Origin: Sycobia sp. Sy_11
Lineage: Eukaryota > Arthropoda > Insecta > Hymenoptera > Epichrysomallidae
Direction of reading: 5' to 3'
Length of the DNA: 64,000 bases
NCBI GenBank assembly: GCA_018907035.1
Contig: JACCIC010000278.1
Span: 436,001-500,000, forward strand
Each line of letters opens with the position of its first letter. The first letter of the stretch is position 1. The notes under the pieces were generated by a model. It was given only the letters and a program-made list of their open reading frames with translations. It was not told where the DNA came from and did not search any database. Positions 1 through 10,533 of the stretch are shown here, in pieces. The position numbers were made by a program, and so were the translations under genes.

Positions 1-188
1 CTGAATTTAAATTCGTTTCAATTGCAAGACTGTAGATTTTAGATAACTCCTTCATTAATTTCATAATTAGATCAGCAGTCTTCACTTTTTTAATCACGAC
101 TTTTGATTTCTTCACAACTTTCTTCGGTGTAGCTTCTTTTTTTGTTTTTTTTTTTCTCCGGCCTTCAGTTTTGCAGTCCCAGCAAAGG
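1..188 (-). other. Lysine-rich open fragment, unidentified
   Basis: Read on the minus strand, the first 188 bases stay open for about 60 codons and give a strongly basic peptide with a stretch like KKEATPKKVVKKSKV, followed by a leucine/isoleucine-rich segment. It runs off the window edge and has no start codon that I can defend. It could be an exon of a basic nuclear protein, a processed pseudogene, or chance translation of A-rich DNA. I do not recognise a family. Confidence 0.2.
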
Positions 189-807
189 TATATATTTTGA
201 TGAGAATATATATAGGTGTAATGATTTACAATAGGGGATCAGCTACTGCAGCGAATAAGGCCAGGTAGATGGCTTCTCCGGCGCGCGCGCTGGTCGGGTC
301 GAAATAGCGCGCTCAGGTAAGTGCGTTCGAAAATTGAAAAAGTATAGTTAGACTACCCGAATTTTCTAAAATTTTGAGCTAACATTCTTGAATATATTTA
401 CTTTTGAAAAATGTAAAAAAAATAAAACATTTTTTTTCAAAGTTGTAAAGTAGAATACTGCCTTAAGTTTAATGCAGGGTTTAATGTTTTTTTAATAAAC
501 ACTAACAGGGGTTTCGAAAAACAAATAATAAGGGATACAGAGAGTTATTGAAAGAAACGAAAATCTAGATTTATTAAATTTTCGAGAAAATGGAAGAAAG
601 AATAACATACATATCGTAGCTGCAGGCTACGTCTGCTATTCGGTTACTGGTGTAGATAAGGTTGAAGTTCACACCAACTTGGAGAACACCGCAGGTGCGC
701 GCAAAGCTACTAAGAGCAAAGAATGTTAGGGCTCCATACCATATGAAACTGTGGAAAGTAATTTCTCACTCAGAATAAAGCAAACTTCCTCTCGGTCTCT
801 CTCTTTC

Positions 808-846
<39 letters not shown>

Positions 847-2214
847 TTCTCTCTCTCTCTCTCTTTCTCTCCGATGAAACAAAGTCTTTGTTACTTTTTA
901 ATTGAATTGATATTTCAGTGTTCAAACAAAACTTAATATTCGGAGTAAAAGATGGTCACAAAAATTACATAAACCCACACACTCTAAAACCTAATATGTA
1001 CTAAATAAAGATGTCTTGAAAAAAAAGTAAATCATGCACCATCTTGCATATTGTCAGATAGTAACGATATGTTTGCGACAAATTTGTGCCTCCATGCATA
1101 CCAATATTTTCTAATGATCAATTATCTGCTCTATATATCCGCCAGTAACATCTCCCATCTTCTGATAATATTTCATCAACTCTCGTCATCCGCTCGTAAT
1201 ACTGTTGTGAAGTTTTTCATATTAATGTAAATTGCTTAGCAAGATATTTCATTTTAATTGAAGATGACTGTTTTAACTGAAGATGACTGAATTGATGATG
1301 ATTGAATTCTAAAAATCTAGATATTCTAACGGTAACACAGACATTTCTCGGTGAGGTAACGAGACAACACCGTAACGGTAACAAAGACAATACGAAAATG
1401 ACTCTTATTTCCAGACTCTTAGCTAAAAAATATATAATACTATTGGGAATTATAGAAAAATAACTAACAATTTTCTTAATAAAGAATTAAGCGAGTATTG
1501 GACTGATCGATGAATTCTGGCTTTTCCTTTTTACTAACAGAAATAAACCAGTAAGAGCATACATAACTAGCCCAGTGTGACATATATAATTATAAAAATA
1601 TTTAGAACAAAAATAAAATAATAACAATAACAATAATTTTGCAAAATTGATAAAAGGACTTCAAAGCTGAAAAGAGGCGCCTACGTATATGAAGACCCAT
1701 AGCTGCAATATAAAAGAAGAAAAGTAATAGGCAAACAAAACATAAATAACATAATTAATAATAAATAAATAAAATACTTTAATCAAATACTATAAATAAA
1801 ATACTTCAATGAATGCTAAATTAGACAAATAATTATAACATTTTTAACATTAAAAGATATTGAAAAGAAGAATTTATGAACATAAATATAGTTTACGTAG
1901 TTCATATATTACTTCTGGTTTAAAAGAACATTGTTGAAGTTTTTACATTTTTTTGATTTTCCAAATGTGGATATTTTGGAGCATGGTATTAAGAATAAAT
2001 AGAAAAGATTGAATCTTGAAAGTATTCACATTTCAAAGAATCGAAATAAGTTCAATTTAATATTAGAGTCAGGTGAATTAGATAACATTTATCATTCTTC
2101 ATTAAATTAATTGGTTTTAACCATTTTGTGCGAAATGGGATTCTATATTCAGGTTATTGAATTTTAAAGTTTCGTGGTAATAAGGGTATGTATAAATTAA
2201 AATATTAATATAAA
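189..2214. other. AT-rich stretch without a recognised gene
   Basis: No coding frame longer than the low-complexity ones. It holds a short alternating GC run near 281 and a CT microsatellite (listed separately). The stretch 600-730 is less AT-rich than its surroundings but gives no protein I can name. Presumed intron or old transposon debris. Confidence 0.5.
789..872. repeat. (CT)n microsatellite
   Basis: Nearly pure CT/TTTC repeat of about 85 bases. The short frame through it encodes only alternating Ser/Leu and is not a gene. Confidence 0.95.
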
Positions 2215-2500
2215 GTTTAGTTTAGTCCCTAATCAGGAGCCCTAGCGAGCTCGACGTTGTACAATTACAGCAGATCTGTACTTAGATAAAGTTCGTGGAG
2301 GCAGTCAGATTACACTTTACTAATAAAGAATTTTTTTTAGCTAATATATTTTTATTTCAGATTAGTCTACGGAGGTGTTTTTAAAAAAAGGAGAGACTGA
2401 CTGTCATTATAATTTTCAATTAATTATATATTGATATGTATTAGTAATGATATAAATATATATTGATATTATTATATATTAATTTTAATTTATTTAATTG
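2215..2500 (+). repeat. Dispersed repeat family R1, copy 1
   Basis: This segment is clearly related to 59255-59520 in the same orientation. Shared blocks include a GAGCC..AG.GAGCTCG start, a GGnGncAGTCAGA motif, a run of T followed by CAGCTAAT, an AGTCTAC(A/G)GngGTG block and the tail ATTAATTATATATTGATATG. The two copies differ by many substitutions and small gaps, so the family is old. No coding capacity is seen. It could be a terminal part of a larger transposon. Confidence 0.7.
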
Positions 2501-2869
2501 GACTGTAAGACCAATAGAAATATATCTTCATTTATCTAAATACAGTCGACAAAAGCACAATTAAATCCACACATTATAGTCAAATTCACTGAATTTTGAA
2601 TGCCTCATTTTAATTAAATAAAACATAAAACTTTTGATTTTTTTGCTTTTATATTTTTTAATTTAACGTTCCACGATTCCGAGGAAGGTATATTTAATAT
2701 TCGCGCTCACATTGTTTTGATCGTCGCGTAAATAATTAAAATAGAAAAAAACGAGAGTATGCGAGAAAGACAAATTTAATTAATAAACGAGAATTTAGAT
2801 AAAGTGTTACGAACACAAAAAATGGAAACAATAAATTCCAATAACTGAATATTAGCTGAAACGCCAACG
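2501..2869. other. AT-rich spacer, nothing recognised
   Basis: No open frame, microsatellite or terminal repeat stands out between the R1 repeat and the gypsy fragment. Confidence 0.4.
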
Positions 2870-3780
2870 TCCATACTGACGTCTAAAAAAAATTCAACAC
2901 AGGCTCGTCGGCGTGAAGGTGAGGTGCTAGGCCCACTTATCGACACAGGGGCGCGCAAGTCCTATATCGAACCTCAGCCAGTAAAAATCTTAAAGTGAAC
3001 GATAGTACCGATCATATCGTACATGTAGTTACCAGATGGCCAGAGCTGCTCCAACGATGGAGAAATAGACTTGCTCCTAAAAATATATAGGCAGCAGATT
3101 ACGACGCATTACAAAGCGTCGACATCGCTGAAATATGATATCATCATAGGGATAGATAACCTGATACAACTAGAGATGACGATTAAGTTCGCCGAAGCGA
3201 CGTGGCTCACGTTACGTAAAATGGTATGATATTTGGCGACGCGGAATAATAATGATGTCCAAGCGCTGACTGTCTTAGCAGCGGTAAATAAAGTCGCCAA
3301 GTTGGAACGAAAGGAGAGACAGCAGTTACATCAGTTACTAGATCAGCTGATTCCCGAACTTAACGAGCAACTTTAATTGGTACAGATGCCTCCTAATCAC
3401 ATTGATGTGCAAGCCCACAGACGAATTAAACAATGCCTTCGCCGTATCCCGGGCCGATTACTAAAACAGGCACGCAAAGAAGTTTATAAACTTCTAGCTG
3501 AAGGTATCATCGAACCTTCGGAAAGCCCGTGAAGCAGTTGTCTAAAGTTGGTAATCTAACCGAAGAAGAACGGTAAGATACGGTTCTGTATCAACTACAG
3601 AACGGTAAACTAGGTGATGAAGAAGGGCACATATGCTGTTTCTCAAATGGATGTCCTATTGAATCATCTGTGTGATGTTCGATATGTTTCTAAGATAGAT
3701 CTGAGACAGGCATATCAGATTCTAGTAGATGACGTGCCAGAGTAAGTAGATGACGTGCCAGAATAAACGAAAATATCTAA
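2870..3780 (+). pseudogene. Gypsy-type pol fragment (protease to early RT), family G1 copy A
   Basis: Translation in shifting frames gives an aspartic protease active site LIDTGARKSYIEP near 2936-2975, then the protease C-terminal half, the linker to reverse transcriptase (HRRIKQCLRRIPGRLLKQA near 3420), and the N-terminal fingers of a gypsy RT (AEGIIEPSESP; KNGKIRFCINYRTVN; VSKIDLRQAYQ). Several stops and shifts interrupt it. It ends abruptly after the palm start, before the YxDD box. The region is colinear with 44906-45600 of the longer copy and similar enough to be the same family. A 21-base unit is repeated head to tail at 3725-3766. It is a dead 5'/3'-truncated retrotransposon piece in sense orientation relative to the host gene. 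Confidence 0.8.
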
Positions 3781-4610
3781 TGATCTTCCGCCATTATTTC
3801 ATTAAATATGTATATGCAACGAGACACAGGTAAATAAAGCAGTTAAGTAGACATTAAAAATAAAGGAATAATGGCTCTTAAAGTTAAACTCGCCCACTCC
3901 TCCAGTTCCGAGCACACCGATGGCCTTGAAATGATGGCTGTAACGTTCTAGCACATTTTTGAGAGTGGCTGATTCGCCAGTACGCCGTATAGCCTATTTA
4001 CTGATTTATGGATTGTTTCCTTTCAAATAAAAATTTTATATCCTTTCCATATTATTCTCACGTTTTGTAATGTTATTTTGTGAAAGTAAATATTTGTGAA
4101 TAATATAAAGTCATTGTAAATATTACAAATAATGAAATTGCAAAATAATACTAGCACATTATCTGAACGTAACAACACTCCAATATGTAAAAAATTTTTT
4201 AGTTATTTATCCCCTATTAAAATTAAGTCAAAATAAAATCTAGATTATATGTAGATGAAAAGAAAGTCCGCCAATTCCAACAATCTGGATTATACGACCA
4301 CTACTCGCCTTAACACAAAAAATGCCAAATTATCGAGAAAAATTGTCAACTAAATATTATAAAAAAAATCATACGTTTGTATATGCAGACGCTGATTACG
4401 AAACTAATAGAGAACATGAACGAAATAAAAAGCTTCATGTTAAAAAGGATAGAAAATTTTGTCTGTGGAACATTTTTGAATTTTAACAAATCTTTTTGAA
4501 ATAAAAGCGTAGATCTTGAAATAAATTTTTCATATCCTATCCGTTTTTGCTCTAAAATTAATAATTCTCTAGAAAAACGCCATTAATGATGCGTATTTCG
4601 GGCTTCTAAT
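3781..4610. other. AT-rich spacer, no gene recognised
   Basis: Low-complexity A/T-rich DNA. A moderately balanced patch at 3890-3990 gives no recognisable protein. The start of the mariner that follows, including its 5' terminal repeat, may lie in the last 100 bases but I could not pair it with a 3' end. Confidence 0.4.
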
Positions 4611-5165
4611 AGGAGTTCACTAACGCCGAAATTCGCGCTATTTTAAAGTTTTCCTTCGTCAAAGGCAAATCCGCTAGAGAAACGTTCCTGGAGTTTAATG
4701 GTGTTTTGGGGGAATATGTCACGCTATCATTTCGAACGGCAGAGGAATGGTTTCGACGATTTAGAGACGGTGAAAACGACAACATGGATAAGCCAGCCAG
4801 CTGAAGACCTGTGACGACGAATACCGATCTAATCATGGAATTTCTCTAGTTGGACCGGCACGTTGCATCTCGTGACATCGCCCAGGAGACGAGAGTTAGC
4901 CACCAAACCATTTTAAATCATCTGCAGAAGGATCGATACCAAAAAAAGCTTAATGTTTGGGTGCCGCATGATTTGACGCAAAAAAACCTTCTGGACCGAA
5001 TCAACGCCTGCGATGTGTTGCTGAAACGGAACGAACTCGAACCATTTTTTAAGCAGATGGTGATTGGCGACGAAAAATGGATTACATACGACAATATCAA
5101 ACGCAAACCGTCGTGGTGCAAGGCCGGTGGACCGTCCCAAACAGTCTCCAAGATGGGATTGATGG
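4611..5165 (+). pseudogene. Mariner transposase, 3'-truncated
   Basis: Sense-strand translation gives the two helix-turn-helix parts of a mariner transposase (AEEWFRRFRDGENDNMDKP, then SHQTILNHLQKD), the linker WVPHDLTQKNLLDRINACD and the first catalytic block MVIGDEKWITYDN with the first aspartate. Frame 4850-5165 is open, while the N-terminal part is interrupted by at least two stops. Homology stops at about 5165, after SKMGLMGRN, in the stretch that should lead to the second aspartate. The rest is replaced by an unrelated GC-rich block. The subfamily differs from the copies at 31, 53 and 62 kb. It is inactive because two of the three DD34D residues are missing. Confidence 0.85.
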
Positions 5166-6240
5166 GCAGGAACGGTTTGCTCCACGCGCAACCCACGTCG
5201 TTCCAGCTCCTCGCCGTGCGGGGAATAAGGACCGGCGGGGGAGTCTCGGCGCACTACGAAGCGCCGGCCCGTTACAAAGAAGAAAATCGGCTCGCGAAGG
5301 CGCGAACCTAGTCTCCTGTTTCGTGCGCGCTGCTCCGGCAACGAGTATCACGTCAGCAGCTAACTCAGATCGCACGGCGGAAATTCTTCGCCGAGCCCGC
5401 GGAGGCGTGTGGATCCTGCGCGCAATGTCAGTGCGATGCGGAAAATTGTACAGGGGAGGTAGTGACTGACAGCGAGAAAAGAAAGAAAACGCAGGAGCAA
5501 ACGCGGACGTGTTAATCAAATACAAGATTTATTTCTAACACTATGGTCTCCCGTTATACAACATTAAAGGCCGCGGGACTCGCGTGCCTGCAATAACTAA
5601 TTCGAAAAGCGCAAGCCGCAATATGCGCGCACACTCTCTCTCTCTCACGCACGCTCGCTCCTCCGCCATCTGCCGGAGCGCCTCGCAAAGGCGCGTTCGC
5701 TTAAATGGACCTGAGTGTACTCACGACGGGGCGTCCCCCAGGAGTAACGGCGTCGACGCAGGACGGCACGTACAAACACACGCGGGCGAGAGACGACAGC
5801 GCTCCGCCTGCACCGTCTGCGCGGACGCGGAACGAAAACGGACACTAGCGCGGCAGGCAACGGGTGACGGCGGAAGTTGCAGGGCCTCCTGCGCGGACCC
5901 GTAGGTGCCAACAGCGGACGATCCCTTCGGTCTTGTCTACCCTTCCTCCTCGTCGACTTGGGACACGTCGTTACACACGGCGTGGAATCTGTCGCGAGGG
6001 CGGTCTTCCTTCCGTGTATCGTTTCGAGCGCGTGCACAAAATCCCGACTTCGTCGTTTTTTACTCAGCTCGGGCGCAGGTGGATTTCGTGAATAAATTCG
6101 AAACGCGACTAACTTAAAAACTCCCCTCTTCTCCTCTCCGCGATGACTCCGCTCCACCCTTTCCCCGTTCTGCTCTCCTCCACCGGCCGGCCGGCCGCCT
6201 CGAGGTCGTGCCGTGTTTATATTCGGCGTACGCCGCCGCA
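5166..6240. other. GC-rich, CpG-rich block of unknown origin
   Basis: About 1.07 kb is far richer in G+C and CpG than anything nearby, and begins exactly where mariner homology ends. Both strands show long frames full of Arg/Ala/Ser, which is expected of GC-rich non-coding DNA, so I do not call a protein. A short segment at 5509-5539 begins TGTTA and ends TAACA, and two AATAAA-like sites lie in it, so an LTR or a regulatory region of a retroelement is possible. A captured promoter or CpG island is the alternative. Confidence 0.45.
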
Positions 6241-6249
6241 GACCAGTCG

Positions 6250-6258
6250 CATTTATAT

Positions 6259-6323
<65 letters not shown>

Positions 6324-6325
6324 TG
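6250..6325. repeat. (TA)n microsatellite
   Basis: Alternating TA run with few interruptions between the GC-rich block and the 60-bp-repeat palindrome. Confidence 0.95.
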
Positions 6326-6621
6326 ATAACCGTTGACTATATTCATGACCCCTTAGTGTACAATTGGAATGAAAATTTGTCGGATCCCGACGATAAGACG
6401 CAGTTTCGTCAGACCATATTGTTAACCTGAAAAGTTTTCTTCCTTTTGCCTTTGTTGATGATGATAATCATTTGACTCTTTTCAGTCAGTCTATTAGTGT
6501 GAGTGGTTGAATTGAGTTTTTTCTTGGTGTCGCCAGCAAAATGTATTTCGTTGTTTACGAATGTCAAAACCATTATTTTTAGCGTCCTTTTTATTCTTTG
6601 GATAGGTGTCTTTGGCATGTC
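6326..6621. other. Spacer at the left edge of the palindrome
   Basis: T-rich on the + strand and without repeat units. It may be the outer end of the foldback element, but no counterpart was found at the other copy, so membership is unproven. Confidence 0.3.
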
Positions 6622-7270
6622 TAGGTGTTTTTGACCGACTTCTACGGGGAATATTGTATTTAGTTGATAGAAAACGACGTCCAAGTATGAGGAGATCAAC
6701 TTCCATGAGAAGATCCGTGTTGGGATGGTATAATACTATATCTAATTTCGTGTTCGGTCGGTAGAAGACGATGTCCAGGTATGACGGGAGGACTTCTACA
6801 GAGACTTTTGTGTTCGGACGGTAGAATACGATGTCCAGGTGTCTCTGAAGGACTTCTATGGGGAGTTTCGTGTTCGGATAGTAGAATAAGATGTCCAAGC
6901 GCATTGGGACGACTTCTACGGGGAATTTCGTGTTCGGATGAAAGAAGACGATGTCCAGGTAAGACGGGACGACTTCTATGGGGAGATTCATGTTGGGACG
7001 TTCGAATACGATATCGGGATGTTTTGGAACGACTTCTACGGGGAGTGTTAGAGACTTCTATAAAGAGATTTATTTTCTATCATTTGAACACGCACACTCC
7101 CAGTAAAAGTCGTCCTGGGATATCTGGTCGTCGTATTCTACCTTCCGAATTCAAAACTCTCTATAGCAGTCGTCCCTAGACGTGTTCTATATTCCGAACA
7201 TGATACTCTCTGTAAACGTCGTCTCGAGACACTTGGACATCTTTTTTTACCGCTCGAACTCGAAATTATA
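6622..7270 (-). repeat. Left arm: 60-bp tandem repeats
   Basis: About eight minus-sense units with the core GACTTCTACGGGGA.TTTCGT (read on +), then GTTCGG.nGGTAGAA.ACGATGTCCAGG. From about 7075 the remaining three or so units are in the opposite sense. Because 60 is a multiple of three, several frames stay open; the minus frame reads as a 20-residue repeat of the type PNTKLPVEVVPSYLDIVFYR. The open frames follow from the repeat length and do not by themselves show a protein. Confidence 0.85.
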
Positions 7271-7383
7271 ATTTTGCTCATAGAAGCCGTATGTAATATG
7301 CATATATGTGTGTATTAAATACGGTTGTACATTCTTTATATACATACTGTATATACAGAAGCGACGATAGATAAGATATAGAT

Positions 7384-7433
<50 letters not shown>

Positions 7434-7522
7434 TACTTTTTACTTAGATATTATTGAATTGCTTATGAAATCGGTTAAATTATTATCTCGGGCGAAGCCG
7501 AGACGGGGGATGCTAGTATGTA

Positions 7523-7566
<44 letters not shown>

Positions 7567-7594
7567 TATTAAATTCGGATTCCATGGAAAAAAT
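7271..7594. repeat. Palindrome centre with two (TA)n runs
   Basis: Central loop between the arms. It contains TA microsatellites at about 7386-7430 and 7518-7565 and a short balanced stretch around 7480-7510. No frame. Confidence 0.8.
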
Positions 7595-8460
7595 TGTACT
7601 TTCGAGGTCGAGCGGTAGAAAAAGATGTGCAAGTGTCTCGGACGACGTTTACAAAGAGCATCATGTTCGGACTATAGGAAATGTCTCTGCTATAGAAAGT
7701 TATGTGTTGGAGAGGTAGAATACAATGTCTAGTTATCCCGAGACTACTCTTACTGGGAGTGTGCGTGTTCGAATGATAGAATCCTAATCTCTTCATAGAA
7801 GTCGTAATGAGATACCTGGACATCGTTTTCCACTAACTATACATGACAATCCCCGTAGAAGCCGTTCTAAATCATCTGGAAATTGCATTCTATCATCCGA
7901 ACACGAAACTCCCCGTAGAAGTTGACCCGATATACCTGAACTTCGTTTCCTATCAACTAAACACAATAGTCTCCGTAGAACTCGTCCCGTCATACCTGGA
8001 CATCATCTTGTACCGTCTGAACACGAAATTCCCCGTAGAAGTCGTTCCAAAACACCTGGAAATTGCATTCTATCATCCGAACACGAAACTCCACGTAGAA
8101 ATTGTCCAGACATACCTAAACATCGTTTCCTACCAACTATACACGATAGTCCCAGTAGACGTTGTCTCAAGAAAGCTAGCATGGCTTCCTAATGACTAAA
8201 GACGATACTCCCCGTAGAAATCGTTCGGAAAGAGTGCCGTCTCAACATGAATCTTCCCATAGAAGTTGATTTCCTCATATCTGGACGTCGTTTTCTATCA
8301 ACTAAATACAATCTTCCTCGTCGAAATCGCTCAGAGACAGTTGGACATCACATTCTATCATACAAACAAACAACTATATATAAATCACCTTGAGGCAACG
8401 GGATATCGTAATCAACCGCCCGTACATGCCAATACAATATTTCTCAGTAGAAACCGTATT
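7595..8460 (+). repeat. Right arm: 60-bp tandem repeats
   Basis: Three minus-sense units (7595-7790) and about eleven plus-sense units (7795-8460), core CCCCGTAGAAGTCGT then ACCTGGACATCGTTTTCTA. This arm is the reverse complement of the left arm; for example the flip region at 7740-7800 pairs with 7055-7120. The units diverge by roughly a fifth to a third by eye. The plus frame 7843-8199 is open and shows the same 20-residue periodicity. Confidence 0.85.
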
Positions 8461-8875
8461 TAAAATGTGTATATATAATATGTACAATATAATATACATA
8501 CAATATATATTATATATTTCGTATATTTTCGCTTTTTCAAATACCGTTAATAAAATAAAATTCAAATAAAATAAAATAAAATTCAATTAAATACCGATTT
8601 TCGTAGCGATACCAATTGAAATTCAAGCATATTTTTTAAGCAGATGATGAATATTTCCTTTTTATGCAGAAGTAACGATATATTATATATATAGCTTCTA
8701 GGTTGTTGGTAAAAGAACCGTATTATCCTTTCTTTTGTTCAAACTAAAAAAAACAGTCTCTTGTCACAATTCTGAAGTTAATATAATGTATAAAAACAAA
8801 AATATAATTGTCGTCACAAATTATATGCACTATGATTTGGCATACAGAGCCATTTTATAAGAGAAGGAGAAAAAA

Positions 8876-8914
<39 letters not shown>

Positions 8915-8927
8915 CTCACGTAAGAGA
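8461..8927. other. AT-rich spacer with (GA)n
   Basis: Short TA-rich run near 8465-8520, A/T-rich filler and a pure GA repeat at about 8879-8910. This spacer is absent from copy 2, where repeats and tail are adjacent. Confidence 0.5.
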
Positions 8928-9265
8928 AAATTAAATTTACAAAAATCAAAAGATATCCATAAGGTGTGAGTACAGTGTCATAAACCTGAAGAACAAAAAA
9001 GGTAATACCGACCAACGCCACACCTTCTTTAGGATACGAATCCCAAAGTTGGATATGAACATTCGTTTGAGCTGGCCTGGTATTAATACTTTAAGTGGAC
9101 TACTTTGAGTTGATGTTCGTGATTCAAGATGTCACCTAATGGCCGCTGGTAAAACTGATTGTTAAAACCATTAACTTAATTTATTGATGAAAGTAAAATG
9201 ATTTTCAATAAAAAATATAGTTTATGCCTTTCTCAATATAATATAGAATCTATATGTCAAATTTC
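8928..9265 (-). repeat. Conserved tail of the 60-bp-repeat family, copy 1
   Basis: The reverse complement of 57245-57620 aligns along the whole length with scattered differences, including the blocks GATATCCATAAGG, AACCTGAAGAACAAAAAAGG and ATTAATACTTTAAG. The minus strand here and the plus strand at copy 2 share an open stretch reading EGV(A/T)LVGITFFVLQ, which suggests either conserved coding or a captured gene piece. The tail ends in GGTTCAGTAGTTTTTTCGGT, a motif I associate with insect transposon ends. Confidence 0.75.
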
Positions 9266-10060
9266 AAAACAATCGGTTCAGTAGTTTTTTCGGTTATCGT
9301 ACAAAGAAAAACACGCTTTGTCTTTATAAAATAGTATGATATAGAGCAGATATAGAGCACGTCCCGATGCTCTCTCTCCCGTCGTAGCCTGTATGTAGAT
9401 AGATGTATAGATTCCTTGTTATTTATATGTATATGTAACTTGTAGTTTTGTAACAGGCCCATGCACTAACACACCAGTAAAGACATAAGTTAGAGAAAGC
9501 GCGAGGGGGGTGGAGCAGGTATTACCTCCGAGATAGTTGTGTTTCTGCCGTGCTACGCGCGAGGTTCAGTTAGAAAAAACAAAATTGAATTCGGCTGCCG
9601 CTTAGACTGTGTGAGATTTTTTTATTTCCGCGCTCATCGCCACCTGCACGGACGAGAGTCGCGAGCTCTCTACGCTCACGTGACCCGGGTGACTGCTTCC
9701 GAGTGAATTTGCTTGGAATTTGCTCTCTCTCTCTCTCTCTCTTTTCTTAGCGCGCGTCGTCGCTCCGATAGCCCTTGGCCTGCGCTCCCTACTTCGTGAC
9801 TACGCGCACTAGCGTATCCGCACTTCTCTATTTTCAGAAATGAGATTTTCAACTTATTTTCAACTTTTTGCGTTGTCATTTTATGAATTCGATATTCCTT
9901 CTGCATGTGATACTTCGCCCCTCGCGAATGTCCCCTCTACCTCACCAGATTGATTCGCGGCTCGGCCAAACCGGACATACTTTTCGCAACGGCCGTGTCT
10001 GCCGTCCTCGTGTTTGAGACGGATATGCGCACCGTTACAACACATACACACACACACATA
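9266..10060. other. GC-richer segment, possible solo LTR 9447-10039
   Basis: The stretch is CpG-richer than its flanks and lies between TGTAAC (9447) and GTTACA (about 10039), the inverted hexamers typical of LTR ends. I see no matching 4-6 base target duplication and no second copy, so this is only a possibility. It includes a CT run at about 9723-9742 and ends before a (CA)n(TA)n microsatellite at 10045-10076. Confidence 0.25.
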
Positions 10061-10533
10061 TATATATATATATATCAGATTCTCTTTCTTTCACGATTTT
10101 AGTAGTGTATTATAGGTTAATATTATCTTCCGAAAAAGGAATAGACAAATACTACTGACCCTACAAAAATGAGCAGAAGACAAGTTATCTTTATACTACT
10201 AAAACTGAAGTAGGAGATATACTATGATAAAATGATAAAATCTTCGTTTTCAGTATATTACATTATATAAATAGAAATTATTAAATATGAACAATCAAAA
10301 TTATTTTAACCATACTTAAATTATATGGAGATCATCTTAGGCTAATTTGCATGACTCATTCTTGTTTTTGGTACTCGACCTTGCATATTGGCACCTTGTA
10401 GTATTTTATCTTTAAAATTGTGTTTATTTTAGAATATGATTTAATCCAGAAATAGTTCCACTGCAATACTTGCCCTAAATTACACAATTTTATTCTGATA
10501 AATTACTTTCAGTTATAAATTAATTCTTAACAG
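10061..10533. other. Intron sequence upstream of perlecan exon
   Basis: AT-rich, no exon recognised. It ends with a clear acceptor, a T-rich tract then TTCTTAACAG at 10533. The preceding exon, carrying the first part of the laminin IV domain, is not in view. Confidence 0.5.

Larger units (their letters stand above)
6622..9265. mobile_element. Foldback-like element built of 60-bp repeats, copy 1
   Basis: Two arms (6622-7270 and 7595-8460) are imperfect inverted copies of each other, separated by a roughly 320-base centre with long TA runs. Each arm is made of degenerate 60-base units. In the left arm the units first run in minus sense and then flip to plus sense near 7075; the right arm mirrors this, flipping near 7795. 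A tail (8928-9265) beyond the right arm is conserved at the second copy (57245-57620). Inverted arms made of short direct repeats are the hallmark of Drosophila foldback (FB) elements; assignment to that class is inference. No transposase is visible. Boundaries at the left end and any target duplication are not resolved. Confidence 0.55.

Noticed and set aside
751..936. 61-codon frame through the CT repeat
   Set aside because: Encodes only Ser/Leu/Phe from the microsatellite.
4913..5525. Overlapping minus and plus frames over the mariner end
   Set aside because: Shadows of the transposase frame and of the GC-rich block.
5645..6346. 233-codon minus frame in the GC-rich block
   Set aside because: Arg/Ala-rich translation of CpG-rich DNA running into a TA repeat (Tyr-Ile run); overlapping frames on both strands are just as open.
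6494..8199. Frames with a 20-residue repeat as a real repetitive protein
   Set aside because: Openness is explained by a unit length divisible by three; frames are open on both strands and no start region or homologue is seen.
6622..8460. CRISPR array
   Set aside because: The whole 60-base unit is degenerate with no constant repeat and variable spacer, the organism is eukaryotic, and there are no cas genes.
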